Source: AP-15 sp963796155 (GTDB lineage Bacteria; Pseudomonadota; Alphaproteobacteria; ATCC43930; CGMCC-115725). From it: a stretch of DNA of 64,000 bases. The stretch lies in contig CAWCKT010000016.1 in assembly GCA_963796155.1 (NCBI GenBank), positions 78,266 to 142,265 on the forward strand. Direction: 5' to 3'. Within the stretch, counting starts at the first letter, position 1. Every line of letters begins with the position of its first letter. The notes under the pieces are model-generated. The model ran no database searches. It saw nothing but the letters and a program-made list of their open reading frames with translations, and was not told the origin of the DNA. Positions 1-14,641 of this stretch are shown here, in pieces. Position numbers and translations under genes: made by a program.

Positions 1-2437
1 GTAAAGACCCAAGCCGCGAAGGACCGCGAACTCGCGGGAGTGATCCCCGAGCTGCCGACAGAGCTCCCAGGCCCGCGCATAGGTTCGGCCGATGTCGGGG
101 TGGCTATAGCTCTTGGTCGCGAACAGGACGGGACCGAGCGCCATTTGCAGGTCCAGCTCACGCTCGGCCCGCTCGCGCGGATCCGATAGCGCTTCGACCA
201 GTGCCAGGCCTCGGCGGAATTGGTCGACCGCTTCGGGGTTCGCCGATTTGCTCGCCGCGGCCACGCCGGCTTTGTGCCAGTACGCGATCGCGTGCGCCGG
301 ACAGTTCGCTTGCGTGTAGTGATGGGCCACCAACTCCGGTTGCGTGCTCGCCACCTCGGGAAAGCGATCCTCCAGCAGCTTTGCTGCCCGCTGGTGATAT
401 TGCTGGCGGGTGCGCTTCAGCAGCGATTGGTAAGCCGCGTCCTGGATCAGCGCATGCTTGAACAGGTAACGCGAGCGCGGCGGGCGGCCGCGCTGGTAGA
501 GCAGCTCGTCGACCACCAGCTGACCGAGACCGCTCTGCAGCATCTCTTCCTCGATCCCGGCCAAGGCACTGATCATGTCATAGGCAAACTCGCGTCCCAG
601 CACCGAGCCCAACTGTGCGACTTCACGCAGCCGCGGCGCCCGGTCGAGCCGCGCCATCAGCGAATCCTGCAAGGTCTCCGGGATGTGCAATTGCGCCAGC
701 GCGCCCGTGAGCACGTAGGCGTCGCCGCGGGCCTCGAGCACCCCCGAACCGAGGATGGCCTTGGTCAGCTCCTCGACGTAGAGCGGCACGCCGTCGGCCT
801 TGGCGACGATATGATCGACCACCTCGCCGGGCAGCGGCCGGCCGCCGGCCAGATGACCGACCATCGTCTCGACCTCCGGCCGCTCCAGGCGGTTCAATGT
901 GATCGGCGTCATGTGCGAGCGTTGCGGCCAGGGCGGCGTCAATTCCGGCCGATAGGTCGCGACGACCAGCATCGCCGCGGTCGGCGCCTGCTCGATCAGC
1001 ATGCCCAATGTTTCCAATGTCGTCGGATCGGCCCAGTGCAAATCCTCCCACGCCATCAGCACCGGGGTGCGCTTCGGCCACCTCGATCAGCCAGGCAACG
1101 ATCGCATCGAGGGTCGCATCGCGCTGCTGCTGCGCCGTCATCGACAAGGCGCGGATAGCGGTCTTCGGGCGCCGGCACCGACATCAAATCGGCGAACAAC
1201 CGCACGCTCTCGGAGAGGGGCAAGGTCTTGAAGCCGGCGAGCCCGGCTTCGAGCTTCGCCAGATGCTGCGGCGCGGTATCCTCCGGCTGCCAGCCGAAGA
1301 CGCGCTTCAAATGTTCGATGATCGGATGAAAGGCGCTCGCCGTGTGAAACGGCGAACAGCGGATCGCCACCCAGATGTGGTCCTTGCCGGCCGCCTCTCT
1401 GCAGCCCTCCACCAGGCGGGACTTGCCGACCCCGGCTTCGCCCTGGATCAGCACGACCTGGCCGCGGCCATGGCTACTGCCGTCCCAGGCCCGCAATAGC
1501 AGCCCCATCTCCTCCTGGCGCCCGACGAGGGGTGCCGAGCTCCCGGTCCGGGTTGCGGCAAACCGGCTCTCGACATCCCGCGCCGACAAGACGCGCCAGG
1601 CCGGCACCGGCTCGGCGAACCCCTTCAGCTCAGATGCCCCGAGATCCGCGAGGTCGAAGTGATCGCCGAGCATCGCGCGCGTGGCCGCGCTGACGACGAT
1701 CTGGTTCGGCTGCGCCAATGCCTGCAGACGCGCCGCCAGGTTCGGGGTCTCGCCGACGACCGCGGTTTCCGATGCCGTTCCTTCGCCGATCTGATCGCCG
1801 ACGATCACCGGTCCGGTGGCGATGCCGATCCGCACCGCGAGCTCGACCCCGGGCGGCCTGCGGGACCGCGGCATTCAGCTCCGCCATCGCATCGACGATG
1901 TCGAGACCCGCCCGCACCGAACGCTCGGCCTCGTCCTCATGGGCGCGCGGGTAGCCGAAATAGACCAGGATGCCGTCGCCCATGTACTTCGCGACAAAGC
2001 CGTCGTAATGCCGGATCGCGGCACTGCAGCGGCTCTGATACGACGCGATGACATCGCGCAAATCTTCGGGGTCCATCCCGGTGGAGAGTGCCGTCGATCC
2101 CACCAGGTCGCAAAACATCACGGTCAGCTGGCGGCGCTCGGCATCCGGCGCCGCGGCGACTGCGGCCGGGGCAGCCGGTCTCTCGGCTTGCCGCATGGCT
2201 GGTAATGGTTGCAACAGCGCCATGGGCTCGGGTCGGGCCAGCGCGCCGATCGGGCGCCCAGACGAGCAACTCGCCGTCGACATCCGCCGCCACCCGCTTG
2301 ATGGCGATCAGCTCGCGACGCAGTTCTTCGAGACCGTCATTATCGAGACCAAAGCTGAGCTTAATCCGGCGATACGAGATGCTGCCCTCGGTGAGGAGGC
2401 GCCAGAGGACCTTCTGCAGCACCCGCTCAAAGTTCAT
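1..2437 (-). pseudogene. Class III adenylate cyclase / AAA ATPase / TPR regulator, frameshifted and partial
   Basis: Read on the minus strand, the pieces join into one protein. It has an N-terminal helical domain, a class III nucleotide cyclase domain (FCDLVGST metal-binding motif, YMGDGILVYFGYP), an AAA ATPase (Walker A GEAGVGKS, Walker B-like MAWEDLHWAD) and TPR-like helices that run off the left edge. This architecture is common in Bradyrhizobium-like genomes. The frame changes four times, near 2262, 1873, 1150 and 1067. Each change is explained by one extra base in a short homopolymer: CCC for CC, GGGG for GGG, TT for T, CCCC for CCC. From about 1067 to base 1 the frame is open. Either the gene is decaying or the assembly carries indel errors. 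The role, cAMP/cGMP or ATPase signalling, comes from the family only. Confidence 0.8.
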
Positions 2438-2709
2438 GCTTCCGTCCCGTTCACCGTGACCTTCGTCGCTCGTTGATGTCTTCTCCCCGCCCGGCCGTTA
2501 TCGCGCCTCAGGCTCTGTCGCCCGTCAGCAATGCGGGAGCCGCGCGAGCGGTCGCATCGAGATGGATCAATCTCTCACGTCATGGCCGTCTCGTTAAGTG
2601 CGAACGACCGGAACCGGCGCCGAAGCCGCGACAACCGCACCGATCGGGAACCATGCACTTACTGCCGCATCCCCCGTTCGGGATCCTTCACACAAGATCC
2701 TGAAGACGT

Positions 2710-2786
2710 TGGTAGGCCCGGCAGGATTCGAACCTGCGACTACACCGTTATGAGCGGCGTGTTCTAACCAGCTGAACTACGGGCCC
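2710..2786 (-). tRNA. tRNA with CAU anticodon (Ile2 or elongator Met)
   Basis: The minus strand folds as a normal cloverleaf: D arm GTTC/GAAC, anticodon loop CTCATAA, T loop TTCGAAT and an encoded CCA. The first acceptor pair is G-U. It lacks the initiator features (no C1-A72 mismatch and no three-GC anticodon stem). A CAU anticodon is shared by elongator tRNA-Met and lysidine-modified tRNA-Ile2. The GGGCCCG acceptor stem makes Ile2 slightly more likely. Confidence 0.9.
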
Positions 2787-2804
2787 TCAGACTAACCATG
2801 CGAC

Positions 2805-2880
2805 GAGATTGCTTCGTCGCTGCGCTCCTCGCAATGACGATCGCGTGCCGCCGTCATTGCGAGCGAAGCGAAGCAATCTC
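2805..2880. repeat. REP-like imperfect palindrome
   Basis: The left arm (2805-2839) and right arm (2852-2880) are imperfect reverse complements built on GCAATGACG / CGTCATTGC, with a short spacer. Dispersed elements with a CGTCATTGCGAGCGAAGCGAAGCAATCTC-type core are frequent between alphaproteobacterial genes. It lies between the tRNA and the 3' end of rpoD and may act as a bidirectional transcription end. Confidence 0.7.
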
Positions 2881-2897
2881 GCGACCCGAGGCCGTGC

Positions 2898-4883
<1,986 letters not shown>

Positions 4884-4992
4884 TCCACCATCCCTAAACT
4901 GTTAAGTATAGGCTCTGCCCTTGCGCGGCTGAGCGCGCGAAGACCATCGTTCCGAAGGGGTGTCGCGAAGATCGTCAATTGGCCCCGGCAAA

Positions 4993-6813
4993 TCAAACCT
5001 GGTCTTCACCAAGCAGACCTTCCTGCAACACCCGCTGCCTGGCGGCCAGAAACCGTTCCCAACGTTCCGGCGACAAATCACTGATTAGGTCGTTGGTAGC
5101 GTCGGCCAGAGCGGAGCGATCGCCGCCAACGAGCGTTTTGATCATGAAGACCCATTCCTTGCGCGCGGAAACGGGGTCGGAGCACCGCACCAAAAAGCTT
5201 GAATCGACCGACGGCGCGAGAAGGGCGCCCACGGTCGCCGCAAACCCGTTTTCAACAAGGTGTTGTTGGAGCGCTCCGGCGTCAAGTGCCGGCCGCAAAC
5301 CTTCGCTCCCCAGAATTTCGCGCCGAAGACTGTCAAGCTCGGGCTCGGGCACGTCGAGGACGGCGAACTCCTTGGCGACCCCTTCAATCAGGCCCGGGAA
5401 GTGGAGGAGAAGACGGAACAGGTTTTCTCTGCAAACCCGCTTCAGCGAGCGCGGCGGCGGCTCCGGCCCATCGCGCACGAAGGTGGGCCGTGGGCGAAAT
5501 TGACCGCGCGATCCCGACGAGGTCGATCGCCCGAGTTCAAAGAGCCGGTTACGCAAGAAGCGCTGATATTCTGCCCGCACGGTCCGATCGGCAATCAATC
5601 CGATATCCTCGGTCAGGCGGCGCTCGAGATCGGCGCGGCGTTCCGGGGTATCGGCCGGCTTGACCCCGAGCTCGAGCTCCCAGAGCATCCTGGACAACGG
5701 GCGCGCTGCGGCGAGAACCTCTTCGAACGCCCCGCGACCGCCTGTGCGGATCAGCGAATCCGGGTCTTCTTCCGACGGAAGGCTGGCGAAGCGCAGGCTC
5801 CGCTGCGGCCCCAGAAGCGGCAGCGCCCGCCGCAGCGCCCGGGCAGCGGCGCGCTGTCCGGCCGCATCGCCGTCGAAGCACAAAACGGGCTCCGATCCGA
5901 AGCGCCAGAGCTCATTCAGCTGGAACTCCGTCAATGCTGTCCCTAGTGGCGCCACAGCTGTCGAAAAACCGGCGCGATGCAAAGCGATTACGTCCATATA
6001 GCCTTCAGTGACGATGGCGCCCACGCCACCGGCTTCAGGCTGCCGAGCAGCACTCGCACGTGCTGTCGACCAACCGTAGAGCACGCGCCCTTTCTCAAAG
6101 AATGCGGATTCGGGGGAATTCAGATATTTTGGCTGCCCATCACCGATCACACGACCACCGAAGGCGATGACCCGGCCACCCCGATCGCCGATCGGAAATA
6201 TCACCCTGTCGCGAAAGTAGTCGATCGGTTCGCCTTCTTCGGCTTCGGCGCGCACGCGGCGGCGCAGGAGCCCGGCCTCGACCAGCAGCAGCACGGGGAA
6301 ATCGGCTGCGAGACTGCGCCGCAGCGCTTGCCGGTCGTCCGGGGCCCAGCCCAGGCGAAAGCGCCGTATCGTCTCGGGATCAAGACCGCGCCGCCGAAGA
6401 TAATCCCTCGCTCGAGCGCCGGCGGGCGTCCATAGCCGGGCCTCGTAAAAGGCGGCGGCAGCTTCGAGTGCTTCCAGCAGCGTCTTTTGGCGCTGCGCCT
6501 GCTCGCGCTCTTGCGGGGTTGGGTGCGGGATGGCGAGCCCGGCTTCACCCGCAAGCTTCTCTATCGCTGCAATGAAATCGAGATTGTCGGCGCGCATGAC
6601 GAACCCAATCGCGTCACCGTGGGCGCCGCAGCCAAAGCAGTGAAAAAAAGATTTGTCGTCCACCACATAGAACGAAGCCGTCTTCTCGTGGTGGAACGGG
6701 CACAGCCCGGCGTACTCGCGCCCGCGCCGAACCAGCTTCACGCTGCGGCCAATCAGCCCGGAGAGCGAAATCCGGCTGCGCAGCTCATCAAGGAAGCCAG
6801 GCGGAAAGGCCAT
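4993..6813 (-). CDS. dnaG: DNA primase DnaG
   Basis: DnaG makes the RNA primers for replication. The CHC2 zinc finger is N-terminal (CPFHH, then CFGCGAHGD), followed by the primase core with the TOPRIM motif EGYMDVIAL and a C-terminal region that normally contacts DnaB. An in-frame ATG exists at 6900, but the family begins at MAFPPGFLDELR. That ATG at 6813 has a GAGGGGG ribosome binding site 8 bases upstream, so 6813 (606 residues) is preferred. It lies 109 bases upstream of rpoD and downstream of yqeY, all on the minus strand. Confidence 0.97.
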   Translation of the reverse strand: MAFPPGFLDELRSRISLSGLIGRSVKLVRRGREYAGLCPFHHEKTASFYVVDDKSFFHCFGCGAHGDAIGFVMRADNLDFIAAIEKLAGEAGLAIPHPTPQEREQAQRQKTLLEALEAAAAFYEARLWTPAGARARDYLRRRGLDPETIRRFRLGWAPDDRQALRRSLAADFPVLLLVEAGLLRRRVRAEAEEGEPIDYFRDRVIFPIGDRGGRVIAFGGRVIGDGQPKYLNSPESAFFEKGRVLYGWSTARASAARQPEAGGVGAIVTEGYMDVIALHRAGFSTAVAPLGTALTEFQLNELWRFGSEPVLCFDGDAAGQRAAARALRRALPLLGPQRSLRFASLPSEEDPDSLIRTGGRGAFEEVLAAARPLSRMLWELELGVKPADTPERRADLERRLTEDIGLIADRTVRAEYQRFLRNRLFELGRSTSSGSRGQFRPRPTFVRDGPEPPPRSLKRVCRENLFRLLLHFPGLIEGVAKEFAVLDVPEPELDSLRREILGSEGLRPALDAGALQQHLVENGFAATVGALLAPSVDSSFLVRCSDPVSARKEWVFMIKTLVGGDRSALADATNDLISDLSPERWERFLAARQRVLQEGLLGEDQV

Positions 6814-6907
6814 CCTGTTCCCCCTCTCGGCCGAACCGTTGCCCTCTCCGGCCGCTTGCGGAAGGAGCATATAAATTATCCGGCGCTTTTGTGGAATCAC
6901 GCTGGGC

Positions 6908-7369
6908 TCAGCCCAGAAGTCGCCTCACGATTACGCCCGCGCGGCCAAAATCCATGACTCCGGCGTGGTGCTCGCGGAGCATCGCCATCACCCGGCCCAT
7001 GTCCTTCATGCCCGCGGCCCCGGTTTCGGCGATCACGGCCTTCACTGCCGCCTCGATCTCGCCCTCCTCGAGCTGGCGGGGCAGGAAACTCTCGATCACT
7101 CCGATCTCCTCGCGTTCCCGCTGCGCGAGGTCGGCACGGTTGCCCTGCTCATAAAGTGCGATCAATTCGCGACGCTGTTTGATCATCGCTTGCAGCATCC
7201 GCTGGATCTCGGCCTCGGAGATGCCCTCGGCATTACCTTGGCCGCGCGCCGCGATATCGCGATCCTTGAGCCCGGCCAAGATCAGGCGAGTGGTCGAAAG
7301 GGTGCGCGCATCCCCGGCCTTCAGCGCCTGTTTGAGCCGGTCGGTGAACGCTTGACGCAGCATCGGCAC
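6908..7369 (-). CDS. GatB/YqeY domain protein
   Basis: 153 residues, full length for YqeY, a small helical protein related to the tail domain of the GatB amidotransferase subunit. Its biochemical role is not firmly established, though a link to tRNA charging is often proposed. Family features include EGISEAEIQRML, ESFLPRQLEEGEI and a glycine-rich end (GAAGMKDMGRVM). Starts at GTG 7369 or ATG 7363 are both possible; GGAGG sits about 6 bases before the GTG. It is conserved upstream of dnaG in alphaproteobacteria and is divergent from carA. Confidence 0.93.
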   Translation of the reverse strand: MPMLRQAFTDRLKQALKAGDARTLSTTRLILAGLKDRDIAARGQGNAEGISEAEIQRMLQAMIKQRRELIALYEQGNRADLAQREREEIGVIESFLPRQLEEGEIEAAVKAVIAETGAAGMKDMGRVMAMLREHHAGVMDFGRAGVIVRRLLG

Positions 7370-7479
7370 GGTCCCCCTCCGCTCGAAGAATTAAGCCTAT
7401 CGCGTTTCGCGGTCCGCGGCAATTCTGCACATCTTCAGCTAAGTATTTGAAACAGCGCGCAGTTCGAACCTGCACAGGG

Positions 7480-7508
7480 TTGACGCCACGGGCCGGAGAA
7501 GGTATTGC
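7480..7508 (+). promoter_or_regulatory. Candidate sigma-70 promoter for carAB
   Basis: TTGACG at 7480-7485 and TATTGC at 7503-7508 are separated by exactly 17 bases. They lie about 60-80 bases before the possible carA starts, in the yqeY/carA divergent gap. The -35 is near consensus and the -10 is moderate. No operator was recognised. Confidence 0.5.
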
Positions 7509-7565
7509 TTAAGTGCTCCGCTGTCCGCCCCCTGGCTGCGCCCGTGCCGTCCGGTAGGCTGCGGC

Positions 7566-8739
7566 GTGCCGCCAGGACCCCCGCCGATGCGCGATCCGAT
7601 GCCGCAACCACCCGACTGCGACGCCGCGCTGGTCCTGGCTGATGGCACCTGCTTCTGGGGCCGCGGCCTCGGCGCGGCGGGGACGGCGGTCGGCGAGGTC
7701 TGCTTCAATACCTCTATCAGCGGATATCAGGAGATCGTGACCGACCCCTCCTACGCCGGTCAGATCATCGCCTTCACCTTTCCCCACATCGGCAACGTCG
7801 GCGCGAATCGGGAGGATGTCGAAGCCACGACCCCGGCGGCGCGCGGGCTCGTCCTGCGAACCCCGATCACCGAACCGGCGAGCTATCGCGCGACCCAGTC
7901 GCTCGACGCTTGGCTCCGATCCTACGGGCTCATCGGGATTTCGGGGGTCGACACGCGGCGGCTGACGAAGCGCATTCGTGATTTCGGGCCGCCAAACGGT
8001 GTTATCGCTCACGATCCCGGGCGGCGACTCGACATCCCTTCCCTCCAGGCACGTGCCCGCGCCTGGCCGGGTCTCGAAGGGATGGATCTCGCCAGAGAAG
8101 TGACCTGCCGCCAAACCTACGAGTGGGACGAAACGGTATGGGATCGCAAGCGTGGCTATGGTCTCCAGCAGAGCCCACGTTATAACGTCGTCGCGGTCGA
8201 TTACGGCGCCAAACGCAACATCTTGCGGATGCTCGCCGGGCATGGCTGCCGCGTGACTGTGGTGCCCGCTACTGCCTCGATAGAGGACATTATGCGCCAC
8301 AGACCTGACGGCATTTTTCTGTCGAACGGGCCGGGCGATCCCGCCGCCACCGGAGCGTACGCTGTGCCGGTGCTGCGCGACCTATTAGGTTCGGGCAAGC
8401 CGATCTTCGGCATTTGCCTCGGCCACCAGCTCCTGGCGCTCGCACTCGGCGGCAGGACCCACAAGATGGCGCGCGGCCATCGTGGCGCCAACCACCCGGT
8501 CAAGGACCTGCTGACCGGCAAGGTCGAGATCTCCAGCCAGAACCATGGTTTTGTCGTCGACCCGGAGAGCTTGCCCAAAGGTGTGGAGCCAACTCATCTC
8601 TCGCTCTTCGACAACACTAATGAAGGGTTGCGGGTCGTCGGCAGGCCGGTCTTCTCGGTCCAATACCATCCGGAGGCGAGCCCCGGCCCACACGACAGCC
8701 ATTATCTGTTCGAGCGCTTTATCAGGCTGATGGACGAGA

Positions 8740-8747
<8 letters not shown>
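7566..8747 (+). CDS. carA: Carbamoyl-phosphate synthase small subunit
   Basis: This is the glutamine amidotransferase subunit. It hydrolyses glutamine and passes ammonia to CarB for arginine and pyrimidine synthesis. The N-terminal domain carries the family pattern (CFNTSISGYQEI, DPSYAGQI). The C-terminal class I GATase has the Cys nucleophile in GICLGHQL and the His/Glu pair in QYHPEASPGPHD. Starts at GTG 7566, ATG 7587 and ATG 7599 are in frame, and no strong ribosome binding site decides between them. The 3' end overlaps carB by 8 bases, implying translational coupling. Confidence 0.97.
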
Positions 8748-11991
<3,244 letters not shown>

Positions 11992-12048
11992 TTGCTCCGC
12001 GGCGACCCTTCCCGCGGTAATCGACGGCAAGATGCGAAACCCTTTTCG

Positions 12049-12522
12049 ATGAACAAAATCCCGATGACGGCCGATGGCTATAATCGGCTCCGGGAGGAGC
12101 TGAGGCGCCTGAAGACCATCGACCGGCCGGCCATTATCCGCGCCATCGCCGAGGCCCGAGACCATGGAGATCTGGCGGAAAATGCCGAGTATCACTCCGC
12201 CCGCGACCGGCAGAGCTTTCTCGAAGGGCGCTTGGCCGAGATCGAGGACAAGATCGCACGCGCAGAGATTATCGACGTCTCCAAGCTGTCGGGGTCGGTG
12301 ATCAAGTTCGGGGCGAAGGTCACGCTCGCAGATGAGGAGACCGACGAGGAGCAGACCTTTCAGATCGTCGGCGAGGATGAAGCCGATATCAGCCAGGGTC
12401 GGCTGTCGGTGACCTCGCCGCTGGCGCGCGCACTGATCGGCAAGCGGACCGGCGAGAGCGTCGAGGTCACAACCCCGCGCGGCGCTAAATCCTACGAAGT
12501 TGTCACGGTCGCTTTCGGCTGA
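12049..12522 (+). CDS. greA: Transcription elongation factor GreA
   Basis: 157 residues, typical for GreA, which rescues backtracked RNA polymerase by stimulating transcript cleavage. The N-terminal coiled coil bears the acidic tip motif (ARDHGDLAENAEYHSARDRQ). The C-terminal FKBP-like domain ends SYEVVTVAFG. The frame opens at 11992, but the family start MNKIPMTADGYNRL is at 12049. It lies just after carB, a common alphaproteobacterial order. Confidence 0.97.
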   Translation: MNKIPMTADGYNRLREELRRLKTIDRPAIIRAIAEARDHGDLAENAEYHSARDRQSFLEGRLAEIEDKIARAEIIDVSKLSGSVIKFGAKVTLADEETDEEQTFQIVGEDEADISQGRLSVTSPLARALIGKRTGESVEVTTPRGAKSYEVVTVAFG

Positions 12523-12703
12523 CGCCTCCCTGGTCACCCGCCGATTGTCGGATAAGCGCGAGTTGCGGTAACATCCCATAGGACGTGGGGCTTGCGAGCC
12601 GGCGGAAAAACGTCGATCTGCTGGGCAGAAAGCCTCGGCGGAGCTACTTGAGCGCCGCGTCCGCACACCGCTGCGCGGGGGAAGCGTTGTTGCCGTTCCG
12701 ATA

Positions 12704-13600
12704 ATGGCTGGAGACCACAGCGCTACAGCGCTGGAGACAATCGAGATAACGCGTTGGACGGGACCCTTCCCCGATCCGGAGAGGAGCCGCGCTCTCGCGG
12801 CGCTGGAGTGCGGGAAGGTGCTCCATTTCCCCAACCTTGCTTTTGAGCTCGAGGAGAGCGGGCGCCTGTTGCTTTCACCGGCACTCGCCGACAGCAGAGC
12901 GAAGAACGTCAGCCTCGATCCGGTGAGCGGCTCCCTCCGAGGGACGCTCGGGACGAATCTGGAGCGGCTGCATCTTCAGGCGATGATTGAGGCCTTTGCC
13001 GCGGCGGCAACCCGGCTTGTTTCGGATCTCCTGCCCCGCTATGCCTCCGCGCTCGAGCGGGCCCGTACCAGCTATCGTCCCGTCGAAATAGCGGGCCGGC
13101 GCCATTCGCGACTGAAAGACGACGCGCTTCTGCACGTGGACGCCTTTCCATCGACCCCCACCCAAGGGCGCCGCATCCTGCGTTTCTTCTCCAACATCAA
13201 CCCGTCGGGCGAGGCGCGCATTTGGCGAATCGGCGAGCCGTTTGAGGATTTCGCGCAGAAGTTCGTGCCGTCCCTCGGGCGGCCGGTTGGGCTGGTTTCC
13301 TGGGTCCTCGCCGGTTTTGGCATCACGAGAGGTCGGCGTACTGCCTATGACCAGCTAATGCTCGGGCTTCATAACAGCGCCAAACGCGACATCGCCTATC
13401 AGCGGAACGCCTCACAAGTCGAGATTGCTTTTCCGGCGGGGACGAGTTGGCTCTGCTACACTGATCAAGTCGTTCATGCCGCCCTGGCCGGCCAGTTTGC
13501 GCTCGAGCAAACATTCTACCTCGACGTCGCGGCGATGGCCGATCCGACGCGCTCACCCGTGAAGGTGCTGGAGCGGATGACGGGTTGGAAATTGCATTAA
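12704..13600 (+). CDS. Kdo hydroxylase-like Fe(II)/2-oxoglutarate dioxygenase (KdoO family)
   Basis: 298 residues, matching the Kdo 3-hydroxylase family, which oxidises the inner Kdo sugar of lipid A core. A facial-triad pattern is visible: His144-x-Asp146 in LLHVDAFPS and a distal His258 in DQVVHAAL. The conserved TQGRRILRFFSNINP stretch follows the HxD. There is no signal peptide, consistent with a cytoplasmic or inner-face enzyme. The next gene starts 10 bases downstream and encodes an ELM1-like protein, so this may head an envelope operon. The family call rests on remembered similarity and motifs. The substrate is inferred. Confidence 0.8.
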   Translation: MAGDHSATALETIEITRWTGPFPDPERSRALAALECGKVLHFPNLAFELEESGRLLLSPALADSRAKNVSLDPVSGSLRGTLGTNLERLHLQAMIEAFAAAATRLVSDLLPRYASALERARTSYRPVEIAGRRHSRLKDDALLHVDAFPSTPTQGRRILRFFSNINPSGEARIWRIGEPFEDFAQKFVPSLGRPVGLVSWVLAGFGITRGRRTAYDQLMLGLHNSAKRDIAYQRNASQVEIAFPAGTSWLCYTDQVVHAALAGQFALEQTFYLDVAAMADPTRSPVKVLERMTGWKLH

Positions 13601-13609
13601 ACGAACTCG

Positions 13610-14641
13610 ATGGCCCTGCTGCCCGCGCAAGCCGGCTATTTGTCACAAGCGCCGCCGATCGCCGCTGTCCCGAAGGCCTGGGTGCTGCACGACGGTAAAG
13701 CCGGCATGAGAAGCCAGGCACTCGGCCTCGCCGAGGCCACGGGGTGCCTCTTCGTCGAAAAGCCGCTCAGAGTGCGTGCGCCCTGGAGTGTCTTGCCGCC
13801 GCAGCTGTGGTTCGGGCCTGGTTACGCGCTCGCGGGCGGCAAGTCGCTGTTCGCGCCGCCTTGGCCCGATCTCGTGATCGGGTGCGGCCGCAACGCGGCG
13901 CTACCGGCCTTAGCGATCCGGCGCGCCAGTGGCGGGCGCACCTTTCTTGCGCAGATCCAGGATCCGCACCTCCGGCGGTCGGAGTTCGACCTGATCGTCG
14001 TGCCCGAGCACGATCGGCTGCGCGGACCGCGGGTGATTGTGACCCGGGGTGCGGTGCATCGCGTAACAGCGGCGCGACTTGAATCCGAGCGCCGCCGCTT
14101 CCCGGCATTCGCAGCCCTCCCGCGACCCATCGTCGCCGTGCTGATCGGTGGTGCCAACAAGGCTTACCGGCTGACCCTGCGGCGGCTCTCCGAGATTGCC
14201 GACTTGCTCGCCGCGTTGCTGTCCGAGACTGGGGGCTCCCTGCTGCTGACGCCGTCGCGGCGCACCGGCGAGCGGGGGGCCGCGTTGCTGCGCGCGCGCC
14301 TCGGCAGATTCCCCGGCGCGATCTGGGATGGCGGCGGCGACAATCCCTATTTTGCATATCTTGCGCTTGCCGACGCGCTCCTGGTGACCGCCGATTCGAT
14401 TTCGATGATCAGCGAGGCGTCGGCAACCGGCAAGCCTGTGCACATTCTCGACCTCGAAGGCGGCAGCGCCAAGTTCGCCCGCTTTCACGAGGCGATGCGG
14501 GCGAGTGGCATTACCCGTCCCTTTACCGGACGGATCGAATCGTGGTCCTACCCGCTTCGGGATGATACCGCGCGCGCCGGAGCGGCGCTGCGCACGCTCG
14601 TTCTGGCGAGGATCGAGCGGCGGGAAGGTGCGCGAGCATGA
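13610..14641 (+). CDS. ELM1 / GRDP family protein (mitochondrial fission ELM1-like)
   Basis: 343 residues with a glycosyltransferase-like layout. The N-terminus has the family signature WVLHDGKAGMRSQALGLAEA; FLAQIQDPHLR and a GGANKAYRL loop follow; a nucleotide-sugar-site-like stretch (LLVTADSISMISEASATGKPV) is C-terminal. Bacterial members are widespread in alphaproteobacteria and usually lie near lipopolysaccharide or envelope genes, but no reaction is established. It starts 10 bases after the Kdo hydroxylase gene and overlaps the PAP2 gene by 4 bases (ATGA). Function in the envelope is an inference from context. Confidence 0.8.
   Translation: MALLPAQAGYLSQAPPIAAVPKAWVLHDGKAGMRSQALGLAEATGCLFVEKPLRVRAPWSVLPPQLWFGPGYALAGGKSLFAPPWPDLVIGCGRNAALPALAIRRASGGRTFLAQIQDPHLRRSEFDLIVVPEHDRLRGPRVIVTRGAVHRVTAARLESERRRFPAFAALPRPIVAVLIGGANKAYRLTLRRLSEIADLLAALLSETGGSLLLTPSRRTGERGAALLRARLGRFPGAIWDGGGDNPYFAYLALADALLVTADSISMISEASATGKPVHILDLEGGSAKFARFHEAMRASGITRPFTGRIESWSYPLRDDTARAGAALRTLVLARIERREGARA

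Noticed and set aside
1..2437. Programmed frameshifting in the cyclase gene
   Set aside because: Four separate sites without slippery heptamers or stimulators; homopolymer indels explain them better.
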